From: JAIVJG01 sp964236735
Lineage (GTDB): Bacteria > Acidobacteriota > Blastocatellia > Pyrinomonadales > Pyrinomonadaceae
NCBI GenBank assembly: GCA_964236735.1
Contig: CAXSFM010000007.1
Location: 62,001-126,000 of the forward strand
Direction: 5' to 3'
Length of the DNA: 64,000 nucleotides
Shown here: piece after piece, positions 52,243 through 61,419 of the stretch
Layout: the number at the start of each line of letters is the position of its first letter
Position numbering within the stretch: the first letter of the stretch is position 1
The notes under the pieces: generated by a model
Databases searched by the model: none
Told to the model about the DNA's origin: nothing
What the model saw: only the letters and a program-made list of their open reading frames with translations
Position numbers and translations under genes: made by a program

Positions 52243-53229
52243 ATGCCTTCTGTGCTCAAGACATCCCTGAACGAAAAACTGCGCGGCGTGCTGATCGCCA
52301 TGACCACGCCGTTTGATACTGACGACGAATTGGACTTGCGCGCCGTCGGCACAAACATCGAGCGTTGGAATAAGACCGGCGTGCGCGGATACGTCGCGCT
52401 CGGCACGACGGGCGAGCGCGTGCATCTCGATGAGGGTGAGCGTGTGCGTCTCATCGAATCGGCGCGCGAGCACGTTCCCGCAAGCCATGCTTTCCTCGTC
52501 GGCGTCGGTGAGCAGAGTACGCGCGGCACGATTCGCGACGCCGCACGCGCCGCACGCGCCGGAGCGGAAGGCTTGCTCGTGATGACGCCGCATTTTTATC
52601 GCGCGAAGATGACGCATCACGCGCTCGTCGCATATTTCACGGCGGTGGCCGACAGTTCGCTCGTGCCCATCGTGCTCTACAACATTCCGCAGAACACGGG
52701 CGTCGCGATTGCGCCGGAGACCGTCGCGCGCCTCGCCGAACATGAAAACATCGCGGGCATCAAGGACAGTTCCGGCGATGTGGCGACGCTCATGCAGACT
52801 CTGCGATACGCTGGCGGCGCGCATGAGCGTTTCATGATTATGACGGGACAGGGCGGCGTGTTCTATCCATCTCTGTGCGCGGGCATCGGCGGAGCGATTC
52901 TGGCCGTTGCCTGCGTCTTGCCGGAATTGTGTGTGGAAATTTTCGACGCCTTCCGCGCAGGCCAACATGAGCGCGCGCGCGTCTTGCAGCAACGCCTCGC
53001 GCCGATGGCAAGCGCGGTCACGACGGGGTACAGCGTCGGCGGACTCAAACACGCACTCGACCTGCACGGTTATGTCGGCGGCACGGTGCGCGCGCCGCTC
53101 GCGTTGCCGGACGAGAGAGAACGTGAAGTCATCGCGCGCCTGCTGGCGGAAGCGACGCCGCAAGACACGGACACAGACGCGCGCAAAGACGCTCAAGGGC
53201 GTCTCGTAGGAGCACAGAAAGCATCGTGA
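52243..53229 (+). CDS. Dihydrodipicolinate synthase family aldolase (DapA-like)
   Basis: A 328-aa TIM-barrel lyase/aldolase. GTTGE occurs as LGTTGERV (residues 54-60), Tyr146 is in VLYNIPQNTG, and the Schiff-base lysine is Lys174 in AGIKDSSGD. This is the DapA/N-acetylneuraminate lyase/HOGA fold. The lysine-pathway identity is not certain because no other dap gene is adjacent. The extra 30-residue C-terminal tail is polar and not conserved. Its stop overlaps the bshC start (GTGA). Confidence 0.85.
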   Translation: MPSVLKTSLNEKLRGVLIAMTTPFDTDDELDLRAVGTNIERWNKTGVRGYVALGTTGERVHLDEGERVRLIESAREHVPASHAFLVGVGEQSTRGTIRDAARAARAGAEGLLVMTPHFYRAKMTHHALVAYFTAVADSSLVPIVLYNIPQNTGVAIAPETVARLAEHENIAGIKDSSGDVATLMQTLRYAGGAHERFMIMTGQGGVFYPSLCAGIGGAILAVACVLPELCVEIFDAFRAGQHERARVLQQRLAPMASAVTTGYSVGGLKHALDLHGYVGGTVRAPLALPDEREREVIARLLAEATPQDTDTDARKDAQGRLVGAQKAS

Positions 53230-54923
53230 CGACGACCACCACCACCGCAGAACCATCCTGTTACAGCACGCCGGAAGAGGCGGGCTTGCGCGTCGAGCGT
53301 CTGCCGTTTGACCGCATCCCGAACCAGACGCGACTCTTCCTCGAAACCTTGCGCGACCCCGTCTCTCTCCGTCGCTTTTATCCTTCAGCCGTTCGTTTTC
53401 ACCACGAACTTGCCGCGCGCGCGAACGAAGTTTTATCCGCGTATCGCACGGATCGAAACCTGCTCTGCGACGCGCTCGCAGAGATGAATGCGGCGTGGGG
53501 CGCAAGCCCGGAGACGCTCGCCAACATCGAACAGTTGCGCTCTGCGGAAACCGTCGCCGCCGTGACGGGGCAACAGACGGGCTTGTTCACGGGGCCGCTC
53601 TACACGATTTACAAGGCGCTCTCGGCGGTCAAACTCGCCGGCTGCCTGACGCAACGCGGGACGGCGTGCGTGCCCGTCTTCTGGATGGCGACGGAGGATC
53701 ACGATTGGGACGAAGTGCGTCGCGCGGAAGTTATCGCCTGCGACGGGCGGCTCGCGAGCGCGGGCGTCGAATTCGACTTGCACACGGACGGCGCGCCCGT
53801 CGGCTCGGTCAAACTCGACGCGCGCATCGAAGAGACGATCAAGCATCTCATCGAATTGCTGCCCGCCAGCGAGTTTATCCCCGAACTCGAAAAACTTTTA
53901 CGCGATAGTTATCGAGACGGAAGCAATTACGGCGAAGCTTTCGCGCGTTTGATGTCTGCGCTGACCGGACGCTACGGCCTCATCCTGCTCGACCCGACCG
54001 ACGCGAGGCTCAAAGTTCTCGCCGCGCCGCTCTACGCAGAGGCCGCACGACGCGCGCCGGAGTTGGCCGCCGCGCTCGTCGCGCGCTCGCAGGAGTTGGA
54101 AACGGACGGCTACCAAGCGCAGGTACACCCTTCTGCCGACGCCTTCCCGCTTTTCATGCACGATGAATCCGGCGCGCGACGCGCGCTCACGCGCCAGTCC
54201 GACGGGCGTTACGCCGCGAAGGGATCGGAAGAAAGTTGGACGGCGGACGAACTCGCCGCGCGCGCACTGCGCGAGCCGGAACTGTTCAGCCCGAACGTCA
54301 CACTGCGCGCGACCGTGCAGGACTATCTGCTGCCGACCATTGCCTATTACGGCGGCGCGGCGGAAATCGCCTACTTCGCGCAGACGGCGGAAGTCTATCG
54401 CCTGCTGGAGCGTCCCGCGACGCCGATTCTGCATCGCGCCAGCATAACCATCGTCGAGCGTCGGACAGGCCGCACGCTCGAACGCTACCATCTCAAGCTC
54501 GAAGATTTCTTCGGCGGACTCGATCCCGTCATCGCGCGCGTCGTCGAGGAACATCTCGGCGCAGAAGTGGCGCAGGCGTTCGACAAAACTGAAGAGTCCA
54601 TCAGTCACACACTCTCAGAGCTTCAGGAGAAGTTGAAAAATTTCGACCCCACGCTTGGCGACGCGCTCACAACCGGCAGGCGCAAGATCGAATATCAACT
54701 CGTCGGGATGCGCTCGCGCTTTCATCGCTCGCAGATGGCGCGCGACCGCGCCGTGCTCCGCCAACTGGAACGCGCCGCCGTCTCGCTCTACCCGGAAAAG
54801 GCTTTGCAGGAACGCCACCTCAACATCACCAGCCTGCTCGCGCGCCACGGCTCTTATGCTATCCAGTGGATTTACGACGCGATAGACATCGGCTCGGTCG
54901 AGCATCAAATTGTTTATCTGTGA
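53226..54923 (+). CDS. bshC: Putative cysteine ligase BshC (bacillithiol biosynthesis)
   Basis: A 565-aa enzyme, predicted to add cysteine to glucosaminyl-malate in the last step of bacillithiol synthesis. GTG start overlapping the DapA-like gene by 4 nt. Signatures: VTGQQTGLFTGPLYTIYKALSAVKLA (nucleotide-binding Rossmann-type region), VPVFWMATEDHDWDEV, and MHDESGARRALTR followed by PNVTLRATVQDYLLPTIAYYGGAAEIAYFAQ. The C-terminus is a long helical hairpin (residues about 445-510) ending with the QWIYDAIDI element. BshA and BshB are not in the window, so the pathway cannot be confirmed here. Confidence 0.92.
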   Translation: MTTTTTTAEPSCYSTPEEAGLRVERLPFDRIPNQTRLFLETLRDPVSLRRFYPSAVRFHHELAARANEVLSAYRTDRNLLCDALAEMNAAWGASPETLANIEQLRSAETVAAVTGQQTGLFTGPLYTIYKALSAVKLAGCLTQRGTACVPVFWMATEDHDWDEVRRAEVIACDGRLASAGVEFDLHTDGAPVGSVKLDARIEETIKHLIELLPASEFIPELEKLLRDSYRDGSNYGEAFARLMSALTGRYGLILLDPTDARLKVLAAPLYAEAARRAPELAAALVARSQELETDGYQAQVHPSADAFPLFMHDESGARRALTRQSDGRYAAKGSEESWTADELAARALREPELFSPNVTLRATVQDYLLPTIAYYGGAAEIAYFAQTAEVYRLLERPATPILHRASITIVERRTGRTLERYHLKLEDFFGGLDPVIARVVEEHLGAEVAQAFDKTEESISHTLSELQEKLKNFDPTLGDALTTGRRKIEYQLVGMRSRFHRSQMARDRAVLRQLERAAVSLYPEKALQERHLNITSLLARHGSYAIQWIYDAIDIGSVEHQIVYL

Positions 54924-54926
54924 GGG

Positions 54927-55005
54927 AGCAGTCAGCGATCAGCAGTCAGCAATCAGCTTAAATACATTCCTGATGCTGAAAGCTGATTGCTGACTGCTGA
55001 CTGCT
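54927..55005. repeat. AGCAGTCAGCAATCAGCT inverted repeat upstream of mutL
   Basis: AGCAGTCAGCAATCAGCT (ending at 54958) faces AGCTGATTGCTGACTGCT (54981 on), an 18-bp perfect arm with extra repeats on both sides. The mutL start lies 6 nt after it with no visible Shine-Dalgarno. A related AGTCAGC/AATCAGC run is at 58387-58420. Confidence 0.8.
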
Positions 55006-55010
55006 TTCTT

Positions 55011-57173
55011 ATGTCCAAGATTCGCGTTCTCTCAGACCACGTCGCCAATCAGATCGCCGCTGGCGAGGTGGTCGAGCGTCCGGCGTCTGTGGCGAAAGAG
55101 TTGGTGGAAAATTCGATTGACGCGGGCGCGCGGCAGATCACCGTTGATGTGGAGGCGGGCGGGCGGAGACTCTTGCACGTGGCGGACGACGGCGAGGGCA
55201 TGACGCGCGACGATGCGCTGCTGGCTTTCGAGCGGCACGCGACATCGAAGATCAGCGCGCTCGAAGACCTCGACCGCATCGCGACGCTCGGCTTTCGCGG
55301 CGAGGCGCTGGCTTCGCTGGCATCTGTGGCGCGCGTCGAACTGATCACGCAAGTCGAGGGCGAAGTGGAGGGCACGCGCGTCGTTATCGAAGGCGGGCGG
55401 ATGCGAGACGTGCAGCCTGCGGCGCGTCCGCGCGGGACGACGATCACGGTACGCGACCTCTTCTTCAACACGCCCGCGCGCCGCAAATTCTTGCGCTCGG
55501 AAGCGACCGAGAGCTATCACCTGATGAACCTCGTCACGCACTACGCGCTGGCGCACCCGGAGATCGCTTTCGTGTTGACGAACAACGGGCGCGAGGCTCT
55601 GCGTTGCGCTCCCGCGTCGAATTTGCGCGAGCGCGCGTATCAGATTTTCGGCGCGGACTTTCTCGAAAACTTGCTCGAAGTCGGCGGCGGGCACGAACTC
55701 GTGGCGCGCGTCGGAGGCTACGTCTCGGCTCCGCGCGAGCGGCGCACGACGCGCGAAGCGCAGTATCTGTTCGTCAACGGACGCTTCGTGCGCGACCGTC
55801 TCATCGCGCGTGCGCTCTCGGAAGGCTACCGCGCAGTGCTGGCGCAGGGCGTCTATCCGGCGGCTCTGATTTTTCTCGAAGTGCCGCCGCAGGAAGTGGA
55901 TGTCAACGTCCATCCGGCCAAAACGGAAGTGCGCTTTCGACGCGCGGCAGCGGTCGCCGATGCCGTGCGCGATGCCGTGCGAGCGGCTCTTGCGGGCGGC
56001 GGCTATTTGCGCGCAGGGAGAGATGTTGATGAGCCGGATTTGGACGAGCGTGATGCTCCTGGCGTTAGCACGGTCAATGGCGACACATCATTTCAACTTG
56101 AGCCGGCAAGCGCGTCGGACGAAGCGCGAAGGCCAGACACGCGGCAGCATCTCAACTCTTCGCCGGTGTCATCCTCGACGCGCGCGCCGATGGTTGAAAC
56201 AGGCAAGCGCGATGATGCGAATGAAGGGGCGCGACAGGAAAAAATCGAGTTCGGTCATACGCCTTTAGAAAATCGCGCGTTGATGAATGATGAAAGCGCG
56301 GCGATTAACTCTCATGCCGGGACGGCGCGTGATGCGCTTGTGCGAAGCGCACAGGCGGCGACGCAAGGTGAAGAGCCGGCGTTGAAAAATCAGCCTTCCG
56401 GCAAGTCCACGCAAGCGAGCGCGAAAGCGGAACACGCTTCGTCACTATCCGTTGTCGCCCCTTCAACTGATGACGCAGCAGCGTCTGCTTCCGGCGCGTT
56501 GCAAACAATCTCCGAAGCGCAGGAAACTGATGCAACGTTTCCTCCGCTCGGCTCCGTCGCCGGCATCATGCGCGGCGTGGGCGTCGAGTCGCTCTCCACG
56601 CACATTCAACCGCTCGGACAGCTTGAAGACAGTTTTATCATCGCCGCCGACGCCGAAGGGTTGCTGCTGATTGACCAGCACGCGGCGCACGAGCGCGTGC
56701 TCTTCGACGAGTATCACCGCATCGAAACTTCGCGCCGCGCCGACTCGCAACAACTGCTCATTCCCGAAACCTTCGATCTCACGCCCGCGCAAGTCGCCGT
56801 CTTCGACAACGTCTCCGAAGAGTTGGAGTCTTACGGCTTCGGGCTGATGCGTCTCTCCGGTCGCACCGTCGCCGTGCGCGCCGTGCCCGCCGATTTGCCC
56901 GCCAGCGAAGCGCGCCATGTCCTCGCGGAAGTGCTCGACGGTTGCGGCGGCGACAAACGCGGTGCGGCGCGCGCGAACTTGCACGAGCAGATCGCCGTCA
57001 CGCTCTCGTGCCGCGCCGCCGTCAAAGCGGGCACGCCCCTGACCGTCGAAAAGATGCGCTGGCTGATTGAGAGACTGCTCCAAACTTCTTCGCCGACCAC
57101 CTGCCCGCACGGTCGCCCCACCGCTCTCCGTCTCACACGGCGAGACATCGAGCGCGGCTTTCATCGTCCTTAA
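55011..57173 (+). CDS. mutL: DNA mismatch repair protein MutL
   Basis: A 720-aa GHKL ATPase of mismatch repair. ATG at 55011; the frame opens 24 nt earlier inside the repeat. N-terminal motifs: NQIAAGEVVERPASVAKELVENSIDAGA, DDGEGM, TLGFRGEALASLA and GTTITVRDLFFNTPARRKF. Residues about 330-530 form a long, low-complexity, Ala/Ser/Glu-rich linker. The C-terminal domain has DQHAAHERVLFDE (Asp555), close to the endonuclease motif but with Asp for the last Glu, plus CRAAVK and CPHGRPT, which complete the metal site. It is therefore predicted to be an endonuclease-type MutL, as in bacteria without MutH. MutS is not in the window. Confidence 0.95.
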   Translation: MSKIRVLSDHVANQIAAGEVVERPASVAKELVENSIDAGARQITVDVEAGGRRLLHVADDGEGMTRDDALLAFERHATSKISALEDLDRIATLGFRGEALASLASVARVELITQVEGEVEGTRVVIEGGRMRDVQPAARPRGTTITVRDLFFNTPARRKFLRSEATESYHLMNLVTHYALAHPEIAFVLTNNGREALRCAPASNLRERAYQIFGADFLENLLEVGGGHELVARVGGYVSAPRERRTTREAQYLFVNGRFVRDRLIARALSEGYRAVLAQGVYPAALIFLEVPPQEVDVNVHPAKTEVRFRRAAAVADAVRDAVRAALAGGGYLRAGRDVDEPDLDERDAPGVSTVNGDTSFQLEPASASDEARRPDTRQHLNSSPVSSSTRAPMVETGKRDDANEGARQEKIEFGHTPLENRALMNDESAAINSHAGTARDALVRSAQAATQGEEPALKNQPSGKSTQASAKAEHASSLSVVAPSTDDAAASASGALQTISEAQETDATFPPLGSVAGIMRGVGVESLSTHIQPLGQLEDSFIIAADAEGLLLIDQHAAHERVLFDEYHRIETSRRADSQQLLIPETFDLTPAQVAVFDNVSEELESYGFGLMRLSGRTVAVRAVPADLPASEARHVLAEVLDGCGGDKRGAARANLHEQIAVTLSCRAAVKAGTPLTVEKMRWLIERLLQTSSPTTCPHGRPTALRLTRRDIERGFHRP

Positions 57174-57180
57174 AGCAAAA

Positions 57181-57295
57181 TAAAAAAAGGGCGAAAATCA
57201 TGGAGAGAAAATTTCTCCCCGTTGACCTTCGCCCTTTTCCATTGACGACGGCGGCGCGCATCAAGCTGACGCGCGCCGCCGTCATTTTAGTTTAC
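57181..57295. terminator. Pair of hairpin terminators between mutL and the convergent small gene
   Basis: First hairpin: AAAAAAAGGGCGAA (about 57180-57194) with TTCGCCCTTTT (57229-57239), flanked by A and T runs, so usable in both directions. Second hairpin: perfect 13-bp GACGGCGGCGCGC (57247-57259) with 57271-57283, followed by ATTTTAGTTTA. Confidence 0.85.
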
Positions 57296-57297
57296 CG

Positions 57298-57651
57298 TCA
57301 GTGTTGCTCGCGTCGCTCGTTCTCTTGCCGGTCGTGCTTCTGGTGATAGATGCCGCGATTCTCACGGTTCAGTTGACGCTGAATGCGCGCACGCTCGCGT
57401 GGCGTGAACGTGCCGCCTGAACGTCGCGCGTAGGCTTCGCGCGTCCTGATGCGCGCCTCTCTGCTTTCGAGGCGTCCGGCCTCGCGTCTGGTCAATTCGC
57501 CGCTGCGTATGCCCTGACGGATACGTCGCTGCTGGTGTCTTTCGCGCGCGTTGACGCCGTACCGATGATACTGCGCTGCCGACGCGCCCACGGGCAGCAG
57601 CATGATGCCGACGAGCGCCGCCGACATTAACAACTTGAACATGTTCTTCAT
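57298..57651 (-). CDS. Small exported Arg/Glu-rich protein
   Basis: A 117-aa protein with a signal peptide (residues 1-24, LLMSAALVGIMLLPVGASA); a start at 57663 is also possible. The mature part is Arg/Glu/Gln-rich: RRIRQGIRSGELTRREAGRLESRE, then FTPRERARIQRQLNRENRGIYHQKHD. I recognise this layout as a small periplasmic family seen in many environmental bacteria, with no known function. Low hydrophobicity suggests an extended helical form. Confidence 0.65.
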   Translation of the reverse strand: MKNMFKLLMSAALVGIMLLPVGASAAQYHRYGVNARERHQQRRIRQGIRSGELTRREAGRLESREARIRTREAYARRSGGTFTPRERARIQRQLNRENRGIYHQKHDRQENERREQH

Positions 57652-57870
57652 CACTGATCTCATCCTTTCAATCTTCTCTGAATTATTCGGGAAGAGAAGT
57701 CCGCACTAAATCAACAGACTTAGATTATGATGCGGGCGGCGCGTGGAAAGTCTGAAAAAGATTCGCGCGCTCTTACAATCACTGTCATTTTTTGTGTTGT
57801 GCGGCATCAAGCGTGGCGGGATGTTTTAACTCGAAGTTCGTCGAGCGCGCGCCATCATCGTTAACACTTC

Positions 57871-58383
57871 TTATTCAATCACGACGAGCAAGTCGCCCGC
57901 GTTGACGGTCGCGCCCGTTTCGGCGCGGAGTTCGACGACGATGCCGGCTTTCGGCGACTTCAACTCGTTTTGCATTTTCATCGCCTCGACGACGACGAGG
58001 CCGTCGCCCGTTGCGACCTCCGCGCCCTGCTCGACGAACACGCGCACGACCTTGCCCGGCATCGGCGCATTCACTTCCGCCCGCCCGCCCCCGTCGTACC
58101 CGCCCGCACTTTGCGCGCCGCTCAGACGCTTCGGATCAATGAGCATGACCTGATGCGCGCGCCCGCGAACATGCACCTCCGTCACAGATGCGACGCGCGA
58201 CGCGCTCTCGTCCACACGACATTCATAGACGCGCCCCTCATAGTTGAGAAGATACATTCCCGTGCCCGCCTCGCGCGCTTCGAGTTCATAACGACGCCCG
58301 CCGATCTCCGCGACGACGCGCGCTCCCTCGCGCTGCACGTCGAGCGGCACGCGCTCTTCTTCAATTTGAGTAATGAGTTTCAT
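57871..58383 (-). CDS. Biotin carboxyl carrier domain protein of an acyl-CoA carboxylase
   Basis: A 170-aa protein. The C-terminal 75 residues form the biotinyl domain: VNAPMPGKVVRVFVEQG, then VVEAMKMQNELKSPKAG with the biotinylated Lys in EAMKM. The N-terminal half (YELEAREAGTGMYLLNYEGRVYEC) resembles the BT domain that tethers carriers to biotin carboxylases in acyl-CoA carboxylases. It is transcribed just after the carboxylase gene at 58510-60027 (126 nt spacer), so both probably form one complex. The carboxyltransferase subunit is not in the window. Confidence 0.88.
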   Translation of the reverse strand: MKLITQIEEERVPLDVQREGARVVAEIGGRRYELEAREAGTGMYLLNYEGRVYECRVDESASRVASVTEVHVRGRAHQVMLIDPKRLSGAQSAGGYDGGGRAEVNAPMPGKVVRVFVEQGAEVATGDGLVVVEAMKMQNELKSPKAGIVVELRAETGATVNAGDLLVVIE

Positions 58384-58509
58384 AAAAAGCGTTCAGCAGT
58401 CAGCGTTCAGCAATCAGCTTTTATTTGCTCCGGCAGTTCGGGTGATGGTGCAAGCCGGCAGCACAACGAACGCTTTTTGTATTGCTTATCGCTGATTGCT
58501 CACGGCTGT
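58384..58509. repeat. AGTCAGC/AATCAGC-type intergenic repeat
   Basis: GTTCAGCAGTCAGCGTTCAGCAATCAGC (58391-58418) faces GCTGATTGCTCACGGCTG (58491-58508) on the other side, with AAAGCG/CGCTTT flanks. It resembles the repeat at 54927-55005 and may form an mRNA hairpin between the two carboxylase genes. Confidence 0.65.
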
Positions 58510-60027
58510 TCAAAATCGCGAACGATGCTGCGCGGCGCGTCCGGCGAGTTTCCACTGGCTCGCAGGCTGTTGCGCTGATTGTTGCGGCGCGCTTCTGCTC
58601 GCGTTTTTTTCGTAGGCGAGGGCGGCGGCGATGATCGCCATGTCGCGCTCGACGATGTCAGTCTCGACGGCGATCTTGTTGCTGCGTTCGTTGAAGCGAG
58701 AGATGAAGCCAGTGTCCAGTTGTCCCTTGATGAACTCTTCGTCGCGCATGATCTCGCGAAAGAAGGGCAGCGTCGTTTTGATGCCGCCGACTTCATACTC
58801 GGAGAGCGCACGGCGCATCCGCTCAATCGCTTCCGCGCGCGTGCGCCCCCAGACGGCGAGTTTCGAGATCATCGGGTCGTAATAAATCGAAACCTCCGCG
58901 CCCTCATAGACTCCGCCGTCGTCGCGCACGTTCGGGCCGGCAGGCACGCGCAGGTGCGTGATGCGACCGGGCGACGGCAGAAAATTATTGGCGGGGTCTT
59001 CAGCATAGACGCGACACTCAATCGCGTGTCCCGTCCAACTGACTTCATCCTGCGTGAAAGAAAGCGGCTGACCGGCGGCGACCATGATCTGCTCGCGCAC
59101 AAGATCACGGCCTGTCACAAGTTCGGTCACCGGATGCTCGACCTGCAAGCGCGTGTTCATCTCAAGAAAATAAAATTCGCGCGTCGTGTCCGAGACGAGA
59201 AATTCGATGGTTCCCGCGCCGACGTAGTTCGCCGCACGCGCGATGTTTACCGCCGACGCGCCCATCCGTTCGCGCAAAGAAGGCTCGTCAATCGGCGATG
59301 GGCACTCTTCGATGACTTTCTGATGACGGCGTTGAATCGAACATTCGCGCTCGCCTAAGTGTACGCAGTGACCGTGCGCGTCGGCGAAGACCTGTATCTC
59401 GATGTGGCGCGGACGCTCGACGGCTTTTTCGAGATAGACGGAAGCATCGCCGAATGCGGACTGCGCTTCTGACTGCGCGCTCTCAAAGGCGGAAGCTATT
59501 TCATCTTCCGTCGCGACGAGGCGCATCCCCTTGCCGCCACCGCCCGCCGCCGCCTTGAGCATCACGGGATAACCGAAACGAGTCGCCGTCTCGCGCGCAT
59601 CCTCGACGCTGCGGAGCGGCTCAATCGTGCCAGGCACGACGGGCGCGCCGGCGGCCTGCGCGGCGCGGCGCGCGTTCGTCTTCGATCCCATCAACTCCAT
59701 CGCTTCAGGCGTCGGGCCGATGAAGACCAAGCCTGCCTCCCCGACGCGGCGCGCGAACTCTGCGTTCTCGGCGAGAAAACCGTAGCCGGGATGAATCGCT
59801 TCAGCTCCGCTTTTTTTCGCCGCCTCGATGACGCGATCAATCACCAGATAACTTTCAGACGAAGGCGCAGCGCCGAGCAGATAAGCCTCATCCGCCAGAC
59901 GTACATGCAACGCCAGCGCGTCCGCCGCCGAATAGACCGCGACCGACGACACGTCCAACTCCCGGCACGCGCGAATCACACGCACCGCAATCTCTCCACG
60001 ATTGGCGATTAGGATTTTGCGAAACAT
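58510..60027 (-). CDS. Biotin carboxylase subunit of an acyl-CoA carboxylase
   Basis: A 505-aa ATP-grasp enzyme that carboxylates biotin. Signatures: RKILIANRGEIAVRVIRACRELD, then AIHPGYGFLAENAEFA, the glycine loop KAAAGGGGKGMRLV, HIEIQVFADAHGHCVHLGERECSIQRRHQKV, and FYFLEMNTRLQVEHPVTELVTG with the catalytic EMN/RxQVEH core. A 45-residue Gln/Ala-rich tail is not conserved. It could belong to acetyl- or propionyl-CoA carboxylase; the carrier with a BT domain next door favours an acyl-CoA carboxylase alpha chain split into two genes. Confidence 0.92.
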   Translation of the reverse strand: MFRKILIANRGEIAVRVIRACRELDVSSVAVYSAADALALHVRLADEAYLLGAAPSSESYLVIDRVIEAAKKSGAEAIHPGYGFLAENAEFARRVGEAGLVFIGPTPEAMELMGSKTNARRAAQAAGAPVVPGTIEPLRSVEDARETATRFGYPVMLKAAAGGGGKGMRLVATEDEIASAFESAQSEAQSAFGDASVYLEKAVERPRHIEIQVFADAHGHCVHLGERECSIQRRHQKVIEECPSPIDEPSLRERMGASAVNIARAANYVGAGTIEFLVSDTTREFYFLEMNTRLQVEHPVTELVTGRDLVREQIMVAAGQPLSFTQDEVSWTGHAIECRVYAEDPANNFLPSPGRITHLRVPAGPNVRDDGGVYEGAEVSIYYDPMISKLAVWGRTRAEAIERMRRALSEYEVGGIKTTLPFFREIMRDEEFIKGQLDTGFISRFNERSNKIAVETDIVERDMAIIAAALAYEKNASRSAPQQSAQQPASQWKLAGRAAQHRSRF

Positions 60028-60032
60028 AAAAA

Positions 60033-60100
60033 CGGGGGACGGGGGACAGGGAGCGGGGGTCAGAAAGAAGGCGTTTTGCTGACCCCCGTCCCCAGTCCCC
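60033..60100. repeat. GGGGGTCAG/CTGACCCCC inverted repeat
   Basis: GGGGGACGGGGGACAGGGAGCGGGGGTCAG (60033-60063) pairs with CTGACCCCCGTCCCCAGTCCCC (60079-60100). It lies between the biotin carboxylase gene and the small DUF gene and may end the small gene's transcript on the minus strand. The A/T flanks are weak. Confidence 0.7.
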
Positions 60101-60102
60101 TT

Positions 60103-60393
60103 TCAAACGACCACGGAATTTCCGGGCTGGTGCGGGTTGAAGCGGACGACGACGCTCGCGCCGGGGACGTAATCGGTGGCGCGACGTTGTTGCTCGGCGT
60201 TGAGTTGCTGCGCCGATTCGTACTCAACGCCGTTGATCTGGTAGCTGAAAAATATTTGCGTGATCGCGCCCGTTTCATCCGTGATGATGTCGGAGACGGA
60301 GCCGTCCGTGATGCGTCCGGCGCGCAACAACTGTGCGCGGCGTGCGGCTTCGTCGTTTTTCTTTTTGCGCCGGAAGAGATTGAGGATGCCCAT
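60103..60393 (-). CDS. Small DUF3592-like protein
   Basis: A 96-aa soluble protein. An N-terminal basic stretch (RRKKKNDEAARR) precedes a small beta domain: ITDGSVSDIITDETGAITQIFFSYQINGVEYESAQQL, ending YVPGASVVVRFNPHQPGNSVV. The strand pattern and the final PG-x-x-V-x-V-x-F-x-P-x-x-P resemble the DUF3592 core, but no transmembrane segments flank it. Function unknown. It lies between the biotin carboxylase gene and a membrane protein gene, same strand. Confidence 0.6.
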   Translation of the reverse strand: MGILNLFRRKKKNDEAARRAQLLRAGRITDGSVSDIITDETGAITQIFFSYQINGVEYESAQQLNAEQQRRATDYVPGASVVVRFNPHQPGNSVVV

Positions 60394-60410
60394 GTATTGT
60401 AGGAGTCGGA

Positions 60411-61355
60411 TTAGAAGCGTGCGGCCTTGTTCTTCGTGTTGCTGTTGCTGGAAATTGGTTGCGGCGTGGCGTTCGTCGAAGGTTCGACGATCATGCCGTC
60501 GCGAATCAGGAGATCATCAGGCGTGCCGAGAATGTTGTCTCTGCCGGGCAGCGCGAGTTCGTAATTCGTGAGCGTGAAACCCGCGCCGGATAAATCATCT
60601 GTGTTGCGCGTGGAAGATGTCGCTCCGCGCGTGCGTAAGACGGCATTGATGCGTCGCGCCTCGCCGCCTCGTGTCTTCGTGCGGCCTGTTGTGAGCGACG
60701 CGAGGTCTGTGTTGGGCGCGTACTTGCCCGGCGACATGACGGCGACGACGCGCGCGATAGAGCAATCCGGGTCGTCGAGCCTTCTGAGGTCAGAGATGCT
60801 CGCCGGATACGTGCCGAACTGCGCGCGGTATTTATCGAGCGCCTGCGCGCCCGCGTAGAGTTGCGCGTTCTCTCCGGCGCGTCGTGCCAGTTCACGCATC
60901 CGCAGTCGTTCGGGAATGGTGATGGCGATGAGCGTCGAGAGTGCGACGGCGACGATGAGCGTCAACGCGAATCCGACGCGCGCGGGACGCAGGCCCGTGA
61001 AGCGCGAAGGAGCGCGGCGGATAACGACGCAGGCGCGCGCGCCGATCCACGCGGCGCACAGAGAGAAGGGCAGCGCGAGCCACTTCAAACGCCACGCGGC
61101 GGTCTCAGCGGCGCACAACAACGCGCTTGAATCGAAGGCGAACACGTCGCGCTCGAACAACGCGCTGACGGTCGCGACGAGGAAGGCAATCGCGAGCGCG
61201 ATGCCCGCCGCGCAGACGAAAAGCGCGCGCGCATAAGAAGGCAACTCGTGCGCGGGGCGCGCGAGCGGAGGGCCGACGGGATGCGAGCCGCACGAGGCGC
61301 ATCCGTCGCGCATCAGGCCGTCGAACTTAACGCCGCAGCATGGACATGTAGTCAC
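60411..61355 (-). CDS. Zinc-ribbon multi-pass membrane protein with pseudopilin-like segment
   Basis: A 314-aa protein when started at GTG 61355, after GAGGCACAGACAAAA; the frame opens further up but overlaps the next gene. An N-terminal zinc ribbon reads CPCCG and CASCG. About four hydrophobic segments follow (residues 50-165). A soluble part begins with LYAGAQALDKYRAQFGTYPASISDLRRL, a pattern seen in type II secretion pseudopilins, and ends with ALPGRDNILGTPDDLLIRDGMI. Overall function not known to me. Confidence 0.6.
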   Translation of the reverse strand: MTTCPCCGVKFDGLMRDGCASCGSHPVGPPLARPAHELPSYARALFVCAAGIALAIAFLVATVSALFERDVFAFDSSALLCAAETAAWRLKWLALPFSLCAAWIGARACVVIRRAPSRFTGLRPARVGFALTLIVAVALSTLIAITIPERLRMRELARRAGENAQLYAGAQALDKYRAQFGTYPASISDLRRLDDPDCSIARVVAVMSPGKYAPNTDLASLTTGRTKTRGGEARRINAVLRTRGATSSTRNTDDLSGAGFTLTNYELALPGRDNILGTPDDLLIRDGMIVEPSTNATPQPISSNSNTKNKAARF

Positions 61356-61419
61356 TTTTGTCTGTGCCTCAAAGGTCAAAAAGAAAAAAGCTGCCGGACA
61401 GTTTAACCGTCGTCGCCCT

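Noticed and set aside
51799..53505. 568-codon minus-strand frame over the Bax1, DapA-like and BshC genes
   Set aside because: Arg/His/Ala-rich, no motif, crosses three well-supported genes on the other strand.
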